Notes: a model not told the origin generated them from the letters alone. A stretch of 50,091 bases of DNA from Lysobacter enzymogenes (GCF_900106525.1 NZ_FNOG01000007.1:315735-365825), one strand, 5' to 3'. Shown: positions 35,098 through 45,000, counted from the stretch's first letter. Numbers and translations: made by a program.

Positions 35098-35562
35098 ATG
35101 CAGCGAACGACGATCGACATGTTGTTGGGGCGACTGGAGCCGGCCCCGCACGGCGAAGGCGCCGCGACGGCGCTGTTGGACGCGGAACTGCAGCGTTGCT
35201 GGCAACGGGTCCCCGGCCTGCGCGCCCTGTGCGTCTCCACCGCCGACGGCCGCGCCCTGGCCGAACGCATCGACGGCGGCATCGACGCCCGCCGGATCGC
35301 GGCGATGGCCAATTCCTTCCTAACCCTCGGCGAAACCCTGGCCGGCGAAATGGAACTCAGCCAGGCCGACTACGCCACCGTCTGCACTGCGCGCGGCAAC
35401 CTGGTGCTGTTCCGCGTCCACGCCGGCAAACCGCTGACCCTGCTGGCGATGGCCGGCCCCGACACCTTGCTGGCCGCATTGCTGGTGGGCGCGCGCGAAT
35501 GCGCCGCGCGCCTGGGCGCCGCGCTCGCCGCGCCGGCGCCGCCTGCGACCGTCCAACCCTGA
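35098..35562 (+). CDS. Roadblock/LC7-type protein (first of two)
   Basis: The 154-residue protein has an N-terminal helix, then the alpha/beta layout of Roadblock/LC7 (MglB-like) modules: VPGLRALCVSTADGRALAERIDG strand pair, a central helix (IAAMANSFLTLGETLAGEME), and a three-strand sheet (YATVCTARGNLVLFRVHA...LLAMAG) with a closing helix (30-140). Such proteins dimerise and act as regulators or GTPase-activating partners of Ras-like GTPases. A small GTPase gene closes this operon. The ATG at 35098 follows AGGAG. Confidence 0.72.
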   Translation: MQRTTIDMLLGRLEPAPHGEGAATALLDAELQRCWQRVPGLRALCVSTADGRALAERIDGGIDARRIAAMANSFLTLGETLAGEMELSQADYATVCTARGNLVLFRVHAGKPLTLLAMAGPDTLLAALLVGARECAARLGAALAAPAPPATVQP

Positions 35563-35693
35563 CCCGTCTTGCGCCCGCGCGCCGCCTGCGCGGCGACGGG
35601 CCGCGCGCGGCTGCGGCCTTGCCGCTTGCCCGCGCTGAGCCTTACCGCTGTCGCCTTACCGCAGATGCACCCACTCACGCAAAGGAGCTCGAG

Positions 35694-36053
35694 ATGTCGA
35701 AGTTGCAACTGGACGAACTGAACAACCTGGCCGGCTTCGTCGGCGCCGCGCTGGTCGACAGCGACAGCGGCATGTCGCTGGCCACCATCGGCGGCGGCGG
35801 ACTCGACCTGGAAACGGCCGCGGCCGGCAACTCCGAAGTGATCCGGGCCAAGCGCCGCGTCGCCCAGCAGCTCGGCCTCAACGACACCATCGAAGACATC
35901 CTGATCAGCCTGGGCAAGCAGTACCACCTGATCCGCCCGCTCGACAGCAACCCGACGCTGTTCCTGTACGTGGCCCTGGACCGTTCGCGCGCGAATCTGG
36001 CGATGGCCCGCCACGAGCTCAAGTCGTTCGAGAAGACCCTGGACTTCAAGTAA
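35694..36053 (+). CDS. Roadblock/LC7-type protein (second of two)
   Basis: The 119-residue protein is essentially one Roadblock-like domain: LAGFVGAALVDSDSGMSLATIGG as the first strand pair, a helix ending in RAKRRVAQQLGL, and IEDILISLGKQYHLIRPLD...LFLYVALDRSRANLAMARHELKSFE as the later sheet and final helix. It lacks the extra N-terminal helix of the upstream homologue. The ATG at 35694 follows AAAGGAG. With the neighbouring GTPase it resembles the CvnB-CvnD pairing in actinobacterial conservons. Confidence 0.75.
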   Translation: MSKLQLDELNNLAGFVGAALVDSDSGMSLATIGGGGLDLETAAAGNSEVIRAKRRVAQQLGLNDTIEDILISLGKQYHLIRPLDSNPTLFLYVALDRSRANLAMARHELKSFEKTLDFK

Positions 36054-36157
36054 GGCAGCGCAGCGATGACCGCATCGCGCGCGCACCGCCGCCGCGGCGG
36101 TCGTCGATGAGCCGGCAATGCGCGGCCGCAAGGCCGCGCCCTGGCCAGGAGGCATGG

Positions 36158-37117
36158 GTGGCATCCAAGCAGCGCTACGTGGTCGCCAGCGTCGACCTCG
36201 ACAAATCCCGCGACGCGCGGCTGCACGCCGCGCGCGAGCTGCTCGCCGGCGAACGCATCGACGTGGAACTGCGTCGCTGGGACGGGCGTCCGGCGCAGGT
36301 GCTGGTGGTCGGCACCGAGACCAGCGCCAGCCGCATGGCGGTGGACACCGCCTTGCGCAGCGGCATCCCGGTGGTGCGCATCGGCCGGCTGCCGTGGGAT
36401 CCCGACAGCGTGCGCTCGCTCGACCTCTACGCCGAACCCGGCGAGTTGTCGGCCTGCCTGCGCGAACGCCTGGACGCGCACGAACCCGCGCCCGCCGCCG
36501 ACCTGCTCGAACCCGCCGCGGCGCCGTTCCTGCGCCAACTGCTGGCGGCGTCCGAAAGCGGCGCCTGCCTGCTCGAACGCGGCCTGTTCCGGCTGGTGAT
36601 CGACCTGAGCGATGCGCGCGTGCACATGCTGCGGCGCATGCCGTATCCGGCGCTGATCGGCGAGGCGTTGGCGCCGAACTGGTTCGTCACGCCGTTGTCG
36701 CCGCGCCGCTACGCCGAAGAATTCGCCCAGGACGTGACCGCGAGCTATCCGCTGGAATCGGTGCTGTGGGACATCGCGCTGGCGCACGAGGCGCCGATCG
36801 CCGACGTCGCGCCCGAACGCGCACTGCGCCTGCGCGCCTGGCCGCTGCTGTCGGCCAACCAGTTGCCGGTGCACTGGCTGCTGCCGCTGAGCTGCCTGCT
36901 CGAACGCGCCTGGGCGCTGCCGCAGCTGGCCCAGGCGACGGCGACGCCGTCGCTGGAACTCGAACGCATGTACGCCGCGGTGCTGGCCAGCGGCCTGGCC
37001 GACGGCGAAGCCGCGGCCGCGCCGTCGCCGCCGCGGCGCGCGCCCGACGCGCGCGCGCCCGGCCTGCTGAGCCGGCTGGCGCGCCGTTTCGGCCTGAACC
37101 TGGGACGCGGGCAATGA
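36158..37117 (+). CDS. Unknown protein of the Roadblock-GTPase operon
   Basis: The 319-residue protein has no signal peptide or membrane helix. The first 80 residues read like a small alpha/beta domain (QRYVVASVDLDKSRDARL, then AQVLVVGTE and IPVVRIGRLPW). The middle is helical and Leu/Glu/Ala-rich, and the end is a basic, Pro/Arg-rich tail. The start is taken as GTG at 36158, since AGGAGG lies 5 bases upstream; the ATG at 36107 has no ribosome site. The stop overlaps the GTPase start in ATGA. I know no family. It may be an adaptor or effector of the GTPase. Confidence 0.68.
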   Translation: MASKQRYVVASVDLDKSRDARLHAARELLAGERIDVELRRWDGRPAQVLVVGTETSASRMAVDTALRSGIPVVRIGRLPWDPDSVRSLDLYAEPGELSACLRERLDAHEPAPAADLLEPAAAPFLRQLLAASESGACLLERGLFRLVIDLSDARVHMLRRMPYPALIGEALAPNWFVTPLSPRRYAEEFAQDVTASYPLESVLWDIALAHEAPIADVAPERALRLRAWPLLSANQLPVHWLLPLSCLLERAWALPQLAQATATPSLELERMYAAVLASGLADGEAAAAPSPPRRAPDARAPGLLSRLARRFGLNLGRGQ

Positions 37118-37665
37118 GCGAATTGATCAAGCTGGCCTTCGTCGGCGACATGGGCGCCGGCAAGACCACCGCCATCCGCGCGATTTCCGACCGCGAGCCG
37201 ATCAGCACCGAAATGCCGATCAGCCACGCCACGCTGGGCGAGAAGACCCACACCACGGTGGCGATGGACTACAGCACCATCGAACTCGACGACGGCGAAC
37301 TGCTGCACGTCTACGGCGTGCCCGGCCAGCGCTATCTGGACTTCATGTGGCCGCTGGTGTGCGAAGGCGCGGTCGGCATCGTGGTGCTGGTCGCCGCCGA
37401 CGGCCCCGACATGGTCAACCAGGCCGACGCGATGCTGCGCGAGTTCGCCCGCATCGCCCCGGACGCAGCGTTCGCGGTCGGCGTCACCCGCGCCGACCTC
37501 AGCGACGATTTCGCCCTGCTGGAATTCCGCGACGCGCTCGGCCGCCGCGGCCACCGCCTGCCGATGGCGCGGCTGGACGCGCGCGACGCGGCCCAGGTGG
37601 AGACGCTGATCCGCATGCTGCTGTCGTATCGCTACGCGGAGGCGAAGGTCAACGCGGTGGCGTGA
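37114..37665 (+). CDS. Small GTPase of the conservon (CvnD-like) type
   Basis: The 183-residue GTPase has a Walker A loop GDMGAGKTT (11-19), a switch region KTHTTVAMDYSTIELDDGE, and YGVPGQRYLDFMW in place of the canonical D-x-x-G-Q: the Asp is replaced as in CvnD proteins (FGTPGQDRFWFMW). The base-specificity motif is VTRAD (for NKxD) and the last motif LDARD. It overlaps the upstream gene by 4 bases. Roadblock-type proteins encoded upstream are likely regulators. In actinobacteria such GTPases work with a sensor kinase and DUF742 protein; neither is present here. Role: cytoplasmic signalling switch. Confidence 0.82.
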   Translation: MSELIKLAFVGDMGAGKTTAIRAISDREPISTEMPISHATLGEKTHTTVAMDYSTIELDDGELLHVYGVPGQRYLDFMWPLVCEGAVGIVVLVAADGPDMVNQADAMLREFARIAPDAAFAVGVTRADLSDDFALLEFRDALGRRGHRLPMARLDARDAAQVETLIRMLLSYRYAEAKVNAVA

Positions 37666-37695
37666 GGTCCGCGCGCCATCGCGTGCTACGCCGGC

Positions 37696-38682
37696 TCAGC
37701 GCGTAGCCGCGTCGTCGGCATAGAAGCCCGAGCGCTGCACGAACGCCTCCACCGCGGCCTGATCGGTGCAATCCAGTTCGACGATCTCGCGCAGCGCGCG
37801 TTTGTGGTCGCGGGCTCGGGCGTAGTAGTCGCGCACGATCGCATAGCCCATGTAATAGCCCAGGTCGCGCACGCCGTAGCGTGGGTCGGGTGCGTTGTAG
37901 AGCCATTTGGCGTAGGAGGTCTCGTGCATTTCGGCGCGGAAGTCGCGCTTGAGCCGGGCTTCGTTCTGCCGGCCGTAACGCACGTAGTCCAGCGGCGGCA
38001 GCTTGCCGGTGGCGCGTTCGGCGACGAAGTCGGCGGCGCCTTCGTAGATCGCCTGCGCCAGCAGGGTCGGGCCGGGGCCCTTCTGCTGGGTGTGCACGTA
38101 CTCGTGCACCAGCAGCAGCGGCAGCCCGTCGGCGGGGCGGGTGGCGAAGTAGTTGCGCAGGTTGCGCTGGCGCGATTCCGGCATCTCCGACACGTCGGTG
38201 TCCGGGCCGCCGCCGGCCAGTTCCGCGCCGATCAGCACCTTGTCGCCCAGGGTTGTGCCGCTGGAGTTGAGGCAGCCGATGGCGAAATACACCGTCGCCG
38301 GCCGCAGCGGCGGATACAGCTTGCGCAAGGCGGCGATGCGCTGCGGCGCGTCGGCGGTCTTGTCCGCCAGCGCCAGGGTGCCGGCGCGCACCGAGGCCCA
38401 GAACTTGGGATAGCGTTCGATCGCGTCGAGATAGCACTCCGGCGTATAGCCCCTGGCCTGCATGAACGCCTGCAGGCCCGGGGTGCCGGGCTCGATGTAT
38501 TCGCGCAGCAGCGCGCGGCGTTTTTCGGCCGGGTCGGCGCTGGCGCGGATCGCGTCGAAGGCGGTCCAAAAGCGCGTCACGTCCGCCGATTCGAGCGAGT
38601 GCGCCTGCGCGGCCGCGGGCAACGCCGCGACTGCCAGCGACGCCGCGCAACACCACGCCGCAACGGCGATCCTGAAGTTCAT
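37696..38682 (-). CDS. Secreted zinc metallopeptidase-like protein (HExxH, DUF2268/GldB-like)
   Basis: The 328-residue protein has a signal peptide (about 1-26). The active site reads LLVHEYVHTQQ (His193, Glu194, His197), with a second acidic element YEGAADF (Glu214) as the expected third zinc ligand. This gluzincin-like layout fits DUF2268-type predicted proteases and GldB-related proteins. The ATG at 38682 begins the hydrophobic signal; upstream sequence is non-coding-like. It is the last minus-strand gene below the heme locus, 95 bases from tonB, and may be coexpressed. Whether it processes the hemophore or is independent is unknown. Confidence 0.72.
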   Translation of the reverse strand: MNFRIAVAAWCCAASLAVAALPAAAQAHSLESADVTRFWTAFDAIRASADPAEKRRALLREYIEPGTPGLQAFMQARGYTPECYLDAIERYPKFWASVRAGTLALADKTADAPQRIAALRKLYPPLRPATVYFAIGCLNSSGTTLGDKVLIGAELAGGGPDTDVSEMPESRQRNLRNYFATRPADGLPLLLVHEYVHTQQKGPGPTLLAQAIYEGAADFVAERATGKLPPLDYVRYGRQNEARLKRDFRAEMHETSYAKWLYNAPDPRYGVRDLGYYMGYAIVRDYYARARDHKRALREIVELDCTDQAAVEAFVQRSGFYADDAATR

Positions 38683-38777
38683 AAGCGGTCTCGCACAGCC
38701 GGAAGACCGAGATGATGACCGCGCTGCGCCGAACCGCGCAGGCCCGGAAGTCACGCGCCGCGCTCAGCGCGCGACGC

Positions 38778-39551
38778 TCAAAGCGCGATGTAGAACTCCA
38801 TCGGCACGATCACCTGCGCCGGCTCGCCCAGCTCCGGCGGCGGCGCCGGCACCGGGCTGGCGCGCTCGGCCACGGCCAGCGCTTCGGCGTCGAGCAGCGG
38901 GTGGCCGCTGGAGGTTTCGATTCGCGCCGCGAGCACGCGGCCGTCGCCGGCGACGCTGAGCCGCACTTGCGCGACGCCTTCCTGATGCTGGCGCCGGGCC
39001 TGGCGCGGATAGCGCTTGAAGCGTTCCAGATGGCCGAGCAGCAATTGCTGCCATTGCCGCGGAATCTCGCGGCCGGCGCCGGCCGCATCGCGCGCGGCGG
39101 CGTAACGCGGCGCGGGTGCGGCGGCTACGTCGGGCGGTGCGGCGGCGCTGGCGGCGCTGCGGTCTTGCGCCGGCGCGGCCGGTTCGCGCGGCGCGCTGTC
39201 GCGCACGGGCGCCGGCGTGGGAGCGGAATGCGGCGCGGCTGCGGGCGCGCTGGCGATCTCGCCCTGCGGCCGCGGCGGCAGCGAAGTGGGCTGCGCGGCG
39301 GGGCGCGCGTCGCGCGCGCGGCTGGCCTCGCGTTCGGCCTGCGGCGGGCCCGGCGGCAGATCGCGCGCCGGCGTCGGCGGCGCCTTCGGCAACAGCGACA
39401 GTTCCAGCACCACCGCCGCGGCCGGCGGCGTCGGCGCTGCTGGCGGCGCCGGCGTGCGCAGGCCGAGCAACCACGCCAGCAGCGCCGCATGCACGGCCGC
39501 GGTGACGGCCATGCCGATCCAACCGGCCTCGCGCTCGCGCGTCGCGCGCAT
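38778..39551 (-). CDS. TonB-family energy transducer
   Basis: The 257-residue protein has an N-terminal membrane helix (about 13-31), a long Pro/Ala-rich periplasmic spacer, and a C-terminal TonB domain (about 170-257) with YPRQARRQHQEGVAQVRLSV, ETSSGHPLLDAEAL and the terminal FYIAL strand. It transmits proton-motive force from ExbBD to outer-membrane receptors; no exbB or exbD is in the window. The ATG at 39551 is chosen; a TTG at 39644 overlapping the Slam stop (TTGA) is a possible coupled alternative. It is probably dedicated to the heme receptor encoded upstream in the same unit. Confidence 0.85.
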   Translation of the reverse strand: MRATREREAGWIGMAVTAAVHAALLAWLLGLRTPAPPAAPTPPAAAVVLELSLLPKAPPTPARDLPPGPPQAEREASRARDARPAAQPTSLPPRPQGEIASAPAAAPHSAPTPAPVRDSAPREPAAPAQDRSAASAAAPPDVAAAPAPRYAAARDAAGAGREIPRQWQQLLLGHLERFKRYPRQARRQHQEGVAQVRLSVAGDGRVLAARIETSSGHPLLDAEALAVAERASPVPAPPPELGEPAQVIVPMEFYIAL

Positions 39552-39640
39552 CGGCCGCGCCGGCTCGCGCGCGCTACGCAGGCGGCGCGAGCAGGCGCGC
39601 GCCGAACGCGGCGTCGCCTCCAGCGTGAGCGCGTTCGCGC

Positions 39641-41122
39641 TCAAAACGCGCGCTCCAGCTTGAGGCTGACGATGTCGCGATCGTAGGAATACAGCCAGTC
39701 GATCGAGCTGGCGATGCGGTTGTGCTTGAAGGTCAGGCTGGGCACGAAGCCGGCGACGGCCCAGCGCGGCGCGCGCACGATCGCGGTGGCGTTGAACTCG
39801 TCGTCGCGGCGGCGCGCCTGGAAGGTCTCGTTCCACTCGTCGTGGCCGCGCTTGCGCAACGACGCGAACAACAGCAGCGACACGCCGGCGTCGAACTGCT
39901 TGGACAGGCCCAGGCGCACGCCGCGCTGCAGATAGGCTTCGGTGGCGCGGCGGGTGTCGCGGCGGGCGAGGTCGATGCCGCCGAACAGCATCCATTGCTG
40001 CGGCAGCGCGCGCCACAGCGTGGCGTAGACCGCGCCGGTCGGGCCGTCGTAGCCGGCCAGGTCGGCGCGGCGGTAACGCATGCGCTTGTAGTCGCCTTCC
40101 AGCTTGAACAGCCAGCGCGGCGAGATCGTCCAGGTCCAGTCGGCGCGCGCGCCCCAGGCGCCATACAGGCTGCGGTTGCCGAACGCGGCGTACTCGAACT
40201 GCGGCGCCGCGGTGAAGGCGTGGCGCGCGGCGGCGTAGGAATAGCCGGCGCTGCCGGTCCAGGTGGTTTCGTTGTACTGGCGGTTGCCGCGATACGAATA
40301 GCCGTACAACAGCGAGCGCAGGTACAGGCCGTGGTGGCCGCGCAGCGGCTGGCGCTTGCTCAGGCTGGCGTCGTAGTCCAGCCCCGCGCCGGCGATCGCT
40401 GGGGGCAGGCTGCGCTCGATCGCGCACTGGCCGTCCGGCGCCGCCAGCAGGCAGGTACGGCTAGCCGAGGACTGGTTGATGTTGTCGTTCCAGCTCGGCC
40501 CCAGCGCGAAGCTGCCGTGCCAGCCGCGACGGTTGCGCAGCGCGCGCAGGAAAGTGTCGACGGTGCGGCGCACGCCGGCGGTCTTGGCGTCGCCGGCGTC
40601 GAGCGAATCGGCGATGGCCTGGAAACGCTGCTCGGCTTCGCGGTCGAGCTGGTTCTCGAACAGCACCCGCGCCAGCTCCAGCCGCGCGGGCAGGAAGTCG
40701 GCCTGCAATTCCAGCAGCGCGCGGTAGTCGCGCTCGGCGCCGGCGAGGTCGCCGTCGGCGCGGGCCAGCGCGCCTTGCGCATACAGTTCGAGCATGCGGT
40801 CGCGTTGCGGCAGCGCGCGATAGCCCTGCTGCAGGCGCCGCGCGCGCGGCCACTGGCGCGCGCCGACGGCCTGGTAGAGCGCCGCGGCCAGCGCATCGGG
40901 GTCGCGCGGATCGGCATCGGCGGAGCGCTCGGCGCCGTCGCCCGCAGCGCCTTCGGATTCCAGCAAGGTGCGCTCGCGCTCGCTCTGGCGCTGCTCCAAG
41001 CCGTGGTCCAGGCGCAGGCGGGTGTCGTCGCGGTCCTGTGCGGACGCGGCGAAGGAATACAGGCACAGCGCCAGCCCGGCAGCGAAGCCGGTGGCGCCGA
41101 AGAGAATTCGATAGCGCTTCAT
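39641..41122 (-). CDS. Surface lipoprotein assembly modifier (Slam, DUF560) outer-membrane translocator
   Basis: The 493-residue protein has a signal peptide (1-28), an N-terminal TPR-like periplasmic domain (about 70-190, Ala/Leu/Arg-rich helices), and a beta-barrel (about 200-493) starting at GWHGSFALGPSWNDNINQSS and ending in the aromatic KLERAF. This is the layout of Slam, which moves TbpB-like and hemophilin-like proteins across the outer membrane. It follows directly after a hemophilin-like gene, separated by an 11-bp hairpin, and precedes tonB. Substrate and translocator adjacency is the strongest argument for this call. Confidence 0.85.
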   Translation of the reverse strand: MKRYRILFGATGFAAGLALCLYSFAASAQDRDDTRLRLDHGLEQRQSERERTLLESEGAAGDGAERSADADPRDPDALAAALYQAVGARQWPRARRLQQGYRALPQRDRMLELYAQGALARADGDLAGAERDYRALLELQADFLPARLELARVLFENQLDREAEQRFQAIADSLDAGDAKTAGVRRTVDTFLRALRNRRGWHGSFALGPSWNDNINQSSASRTCLLAAPDGQCAIERSLPPAIAGAGLDYDASLSKRQPLRGHHGLYLRSLLYGYSYRGNRQYNETTWTGSAGYSYAAARHAFTAAPQFEYAAFGNRSLYGAWGARADWTWTISPRWLFKLEGDYKRMRYRRADLAGYDGPTGAVYATLWRALPQQWMLFGGIDLARRDTRRATEAYLQRGVRLGLSKQFDAGVSLLLFASLRKRGHDEWNETFQARRRDDEFNATAIVRAPRWAVAGFVPSLTFKHNRIASSIDWLYSYDRDIVSLKLERAF

Positions 41123-41167
41123 CGTTGCGCGCCGGAACCGGGCGCCGCCTCCCTGCGGCGCCGCGGC

Positions 41168-41194
41168 GGCTCGCGGCCAGGGCGGCCGCGAGCC
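41168..41194 (-). promoter_or_regulatory. Stem-loop between hemophilin-like and slam genes
   Basis: An 11-bp perfect stem (41168-41178 with 41184-41194) with an AGGGC-type loop lies 16 bases after the hemophilin-like stop. It has no U-tract. It may partly stop transcription or stabilise the 3' end, so the secreted substrate is made in excess of its translocator. Confidence 0.45.
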
Positions 41195-41210
41195 TTCACC
41201 GGCGAATCCC

Positions 41211-41951
41211 TCAGGGATTCTTGGTGCCGCCGAAGGCGGTGTCGTACAGACGGTCGTCGAAGCGGGTCACGCCGGCCAGGGCCGCGGCGTTGGCGCCGAA
41301 GAACTGGCCGCTGACGCCGCCGGTGGCGACGGTGGCGCCGCCGACCGAGGCGCTGGCGCCGCTGCCGGAGAAGCCGGTGCCGCTGATCGCGGCGGTGCCG
41401 ATGTTCACCGTCACCGAACCGTTGCTCAGGCTGCCGCTGAGCTGGCCGGCGCCGAAGTTCGCGCTCAGCGTACCGTTGAGCTTGTTGCTGCCGTTGTACT
41501 GGTTCAGGCCGGCCACGGTGTAGGTGGCGGTGCCCGACGCCGGCACGGTGGTGCCGGCGTTGTCGCCAGCGTAGTAGACGGTGTGGGTGCCGTCAGTCGG
41601 CGCGCTCTGCGACCACTCGCCGAAGTAGACGTTGTGGCCGGCGATCTTGGCGAAGTGGAACACGCCCATGCCGCTGTGGCTCGGCGGGGTGATCGGCGAG
41701 ACCAGGCTGGACACGCCGTTGACGTCGGCCGGAGCGAAGGTCTGCAGGGCCTGGAAGTCGACCTTGCGGTCGGTGCCCATGGTGTACACGCCGATGCCCG
41801 GACGGCCGGCCACGTGCGGGCCCGCGTTGACGGTCGACACGCCGGCTTCGACGTAGGTGTTGTCGCTCTGGTCGCCGACCACGGCGGCCTGGGCGGCGCC
41901 GGCGAGCATCGCTACGGCCACGGCGGAGAGAGTGAGGCTCATGCGCTTCAT
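41211..41951 (-). CDS. Slam-dependent secreted hemophore (hemophilin/HphA-like)
   Basis: The 246-residue protein has an ordinary Sec signal peptide (1-22, AQA-AV) with no lipobox, so it should be soluble once exported, like hemophilin. The N-terminal 120 residues form a handle-like domain with His residues around GHNVYFGEWS. The C-terminal half is a TbpB-type small beta-barrel: Asn/Gly/Ser-rich strands and the signature GGVSGQFFGANAAALAGVTRF near residue 215, the part recognised by Slam. The ATG at 41951 follows AAGGAG. It lies between the receptor and Slam genes. Heme binding is inferred, not visible. Confidence 0.8.
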   Translation of the reverse strand: MKRMSLTLSAVAVAMLAGAAQAAVVGDQSDNTYVEAGVSTVNAGPHVAGRPGIGVYTMGTDRKVDFQALQTFAPADVNGVSSLVSPITPPSHSGMGVFHFAKIAGHNVYFGEWSQSAPTDGTHTVYYAGDNAGTTVPASGTATYTVAGLNQYNGSNKLNGTLSANFGAGQLSGSLSNGSVTVNIGTAAISGTGFSGSGASASVGGATVATGGVSGQFFGANAAALAGVTRFDDRLYDTAFGGTKNP

Positions 41952-42093
41952 ATGGAACTCCTTGAATGGTTTGGAACGATGGGATGAACTTTGGCTAGAG
42001 CGCGATGCGCGCCCGGTCGCTCATCCATTGCTTCGTGCGCAACAGATTCGGTGTGCGCCGTCCGTGGCGCTGCGTCGCCGCGAGGGCGCCGCG

Positions 42094-45000
42094 TCAGAAC
42101 TTCGCGGTCAGGCTCAACTTCAACGTGCGCCCGGGCGCGGCCATCGCCGAGCGCGTCAGCGGATCGACGTAGTACAGATCGCCCAGGTTGGTGCCCACCA
42201 GCTCCAGCGCCAGCGCGTCGCTGAGTCGGTAATTGACGTAGGCGTCGTAAGTGGTGATGCGGTCCCAGGCCAGCGGCACGTTGAAATAGGCGCCCAGGCG
42301 CTGCTCTTGATAGAGGTCGTAGTCGCCGTTCTCGTACTTGCTGTGGTGGACCACGCGCGCGCCGACTTCCAGCTTGCGCTCGAGGAAGCGCGCGCCGAGC
42401 GTCCAGTTGGCCGATAGCTTGGGCACGGCCTGGGTGATCAGATAACCGCCGACGAAACCGGCCTGCACGCAGTTCGGCACGCCGATGCGGCCGGTGGGGT
42501 CGTTGGTCGCCGCCACGCTTTCGTCGCAGACCTCGTTCTCCAGGTTGCGCGCCACGCTCAGGTCGGTGAAGAAGCGGCCGTTGTCGTAGCGGCCCTGGAA
42601 CTCCAGGCCGCGCAGGGTCTGCTTGTCGATGTTGGAGAACTGCAGCTGGCCGCTGCGTTCGATCACATCGCGGGTGGTGTGGTGGTAATAGGTCAGCTTG
42701 ATGTCGGCATAGTCGGTGCGCAGGCGGCGGCTGAAGTCGTGCACATAGGCCAGCTCGTAGCTGTAGGCGCGCTCGGGCTTGAGCGGCGCCACCGGCAGGC
42801 TGGCGGAGAAGCCCAGCGTGCTTTCGAACATGCTCGGATAGCGCCGCGCCTGGCTGTGGCGGAAGTACAGCCGCGCCTCGTCGCTGAGGTTGAAGGTCGC
42901 CGCCAAGGTCGGGGTCCAGCCGCTGCCTTCGTGGTGCTGCGCCTGCTGCTGCAGGAACAGCGGCTGCAGCGAGGCGCTGGCGCGGCCGTAGTCGACGCCG
43001 TCCAGGCTGCCGTTGAGGAACACGTTGTCGGCGCGGCGGAAGCGGCCGTCGGCGTCGGGGCGCCAGTCGGCGGCGAGGTTGCGCACGGTGTAGGTCGCCT
43101 GCTCGATCTGCGTGGCCAGCACCTGCGGGGTCCAGCCGAAGCGTTCGGCGTTGCGGCGGATGGTGGCGATGCGCGCGTCCAGCGCGGCCTGGCTCATGCG
43201 CGGGTCGCGGGTGTAATAGCTCATCGCGTAGCGCTGCGGGAACAGCACCTGGCCCAGGCGGGTATCGCCCTTGGCCAGCTGCGCGGCGAGGAAATCGTCG
43301 AACGCCCAGTACGCCTGGTAACGCACGCCGGCGCTCAGGCTCAGCCGCTCGCTCGCGCGCCAGTCCAGCTTGAGGCTGAAATCGCGCTGCTCGCGCCGGC
43401 CGGCACGCGGGAACATGCGCCAGCCGTCGGCGACGCCGTTGTATTCGTCGTCCGAGCGCAGCTTTTCGTGCTGGTAGTCGAAGCCGACGGTGAGGTCCAG
43501 GTCCGACCGCAGCGCGCTCTTGTTGCTGAAAGTCAGGCCGCTGCGGTCGTGGTGGGCGTTGGCCAGCGCGGTGTTGCGCAGGATCGGATCGTCGAACGTC
43601 GCCCAGTTCGGAAAGCCGCCGGCGCTGTAGGTGTCGCTGACGGTGCGCGTGGTCCACAGGTTGGCGTAAACGTCGAACCAGCGTCCGCCGGGTTTCCAGG
43701 TGTATTCCAGGTTGTAGGCCTTGGCCTCGACCTTGCTCAACGGCCACTGCGGCGCGCCGGTGTCTGCGGTGTCGCGCCACGACACGCGCGTGGGCAGGAT
43801 TTCGCCGTAATCCGAGCGGGTGTCGCGCAGGCCGAACTTCAGCGTCTGGTGTTCGCTCGGGCGCAACGTGGCCTTGAGCAGCCACGATTCCATTTCGCTG
43901 GAGGTGTTCGGCACTTCGTCGCCGGGCCGGTAGAACCGCGCCAGGCTGGTGATGTAGTTCAGGCTCTTGGCCGGGTCGTAAGGCCGGCTGTAGAAACCGC
44001 CGCCTTCGTCGCCGGAGAAGTGATTGCCCTTCTTGCGGTACGCATAGGCGGCGAGCAGGTCGAAACGTTCTTCGCGCAGGCCCAGCGCCAGCCGCATCGC
44101 ATGGTCGTCGCCGGCGATGAGGTCGTTGCCGCCGCTGGCGCGCACCGGCTTGTACAGGGTGGGGTCGTAATAGGTCGCGGTCGGATTGCTGGGAAAGCCG
44201 GGGATGCTGCGATAGTCCTGCCCGGTCGACAGCTTGGGCAGGCGCGGGTCGACCGCGTTGTCGCTGCTTTCGAGCTTGAACTCGCCGCCGAAGCGTTCGC
44301 CCGGCGTGAGGATGTCGGCCACGTCCAAGGTGTTGACCACCACCGCGCCGCCGATCGAACTGTTGACGTTGCGCGCCAGGTTCGGCCCCTTGATCACCTG
44401 GATGCCGCCGATCAGGTTCGGATCGATGTAGTTACGGTTGTTGGCGCCGTTGTAGCCGCGCCACACCGTCAGCGCCTGCTCGGTACCGTCGATGGTCAGC
44501 GGCACCCGGCCCGGGCCCTGGATGCCGCGGATGTTCGGGTCCAGCGCGCCGCTGTTGCGCGCATCGCCGCTGTAGACGTTGAGCATGCCCTTGAACACAT
44601 CGGCCGGCGCCGCGCCCTTGTAGCGTTCGATCTGCTGCTTGCCGGCGTAGACCGTCGACAGATCGAGGTCGTAGACCTCGTCGTAGCCGCGCTCGTCGCG
44701 TTGCGCGGCGTCGTCGTAAGCCGCGGCGCCGACGGCGAGGGTGTCGGTGATCAGCGGTGTGCCATCGGCGGCGGCGCGCGGCGCGTTCTTGCGCAACACC
44801 ACGGTGGCGGCGCCGCGGCGCTGCGCGCTCAGGCCGGTGCCGGCGAGCAGGCGCTGCAGCGCCTCGTCGTTGCGGTAATCGCCGTGCAGCGCGGCCGAGC
44901 GCAAGCCCGCGCCGTCGTCGCTGTCGAACACCACCTGCACGCCGCTGATCCGGCTGTAGGCGCGCAAGGCCGCGGCCAGTGGCTGCGCGTCGATGTCGTA

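Noticed and set aside
36107-36157. Upstream ATG as start of the 319-residue protein
   Set aside because: No Shine-Dalgarno, whereas the GTG at 36158 has AGGAGG at 5 bases.
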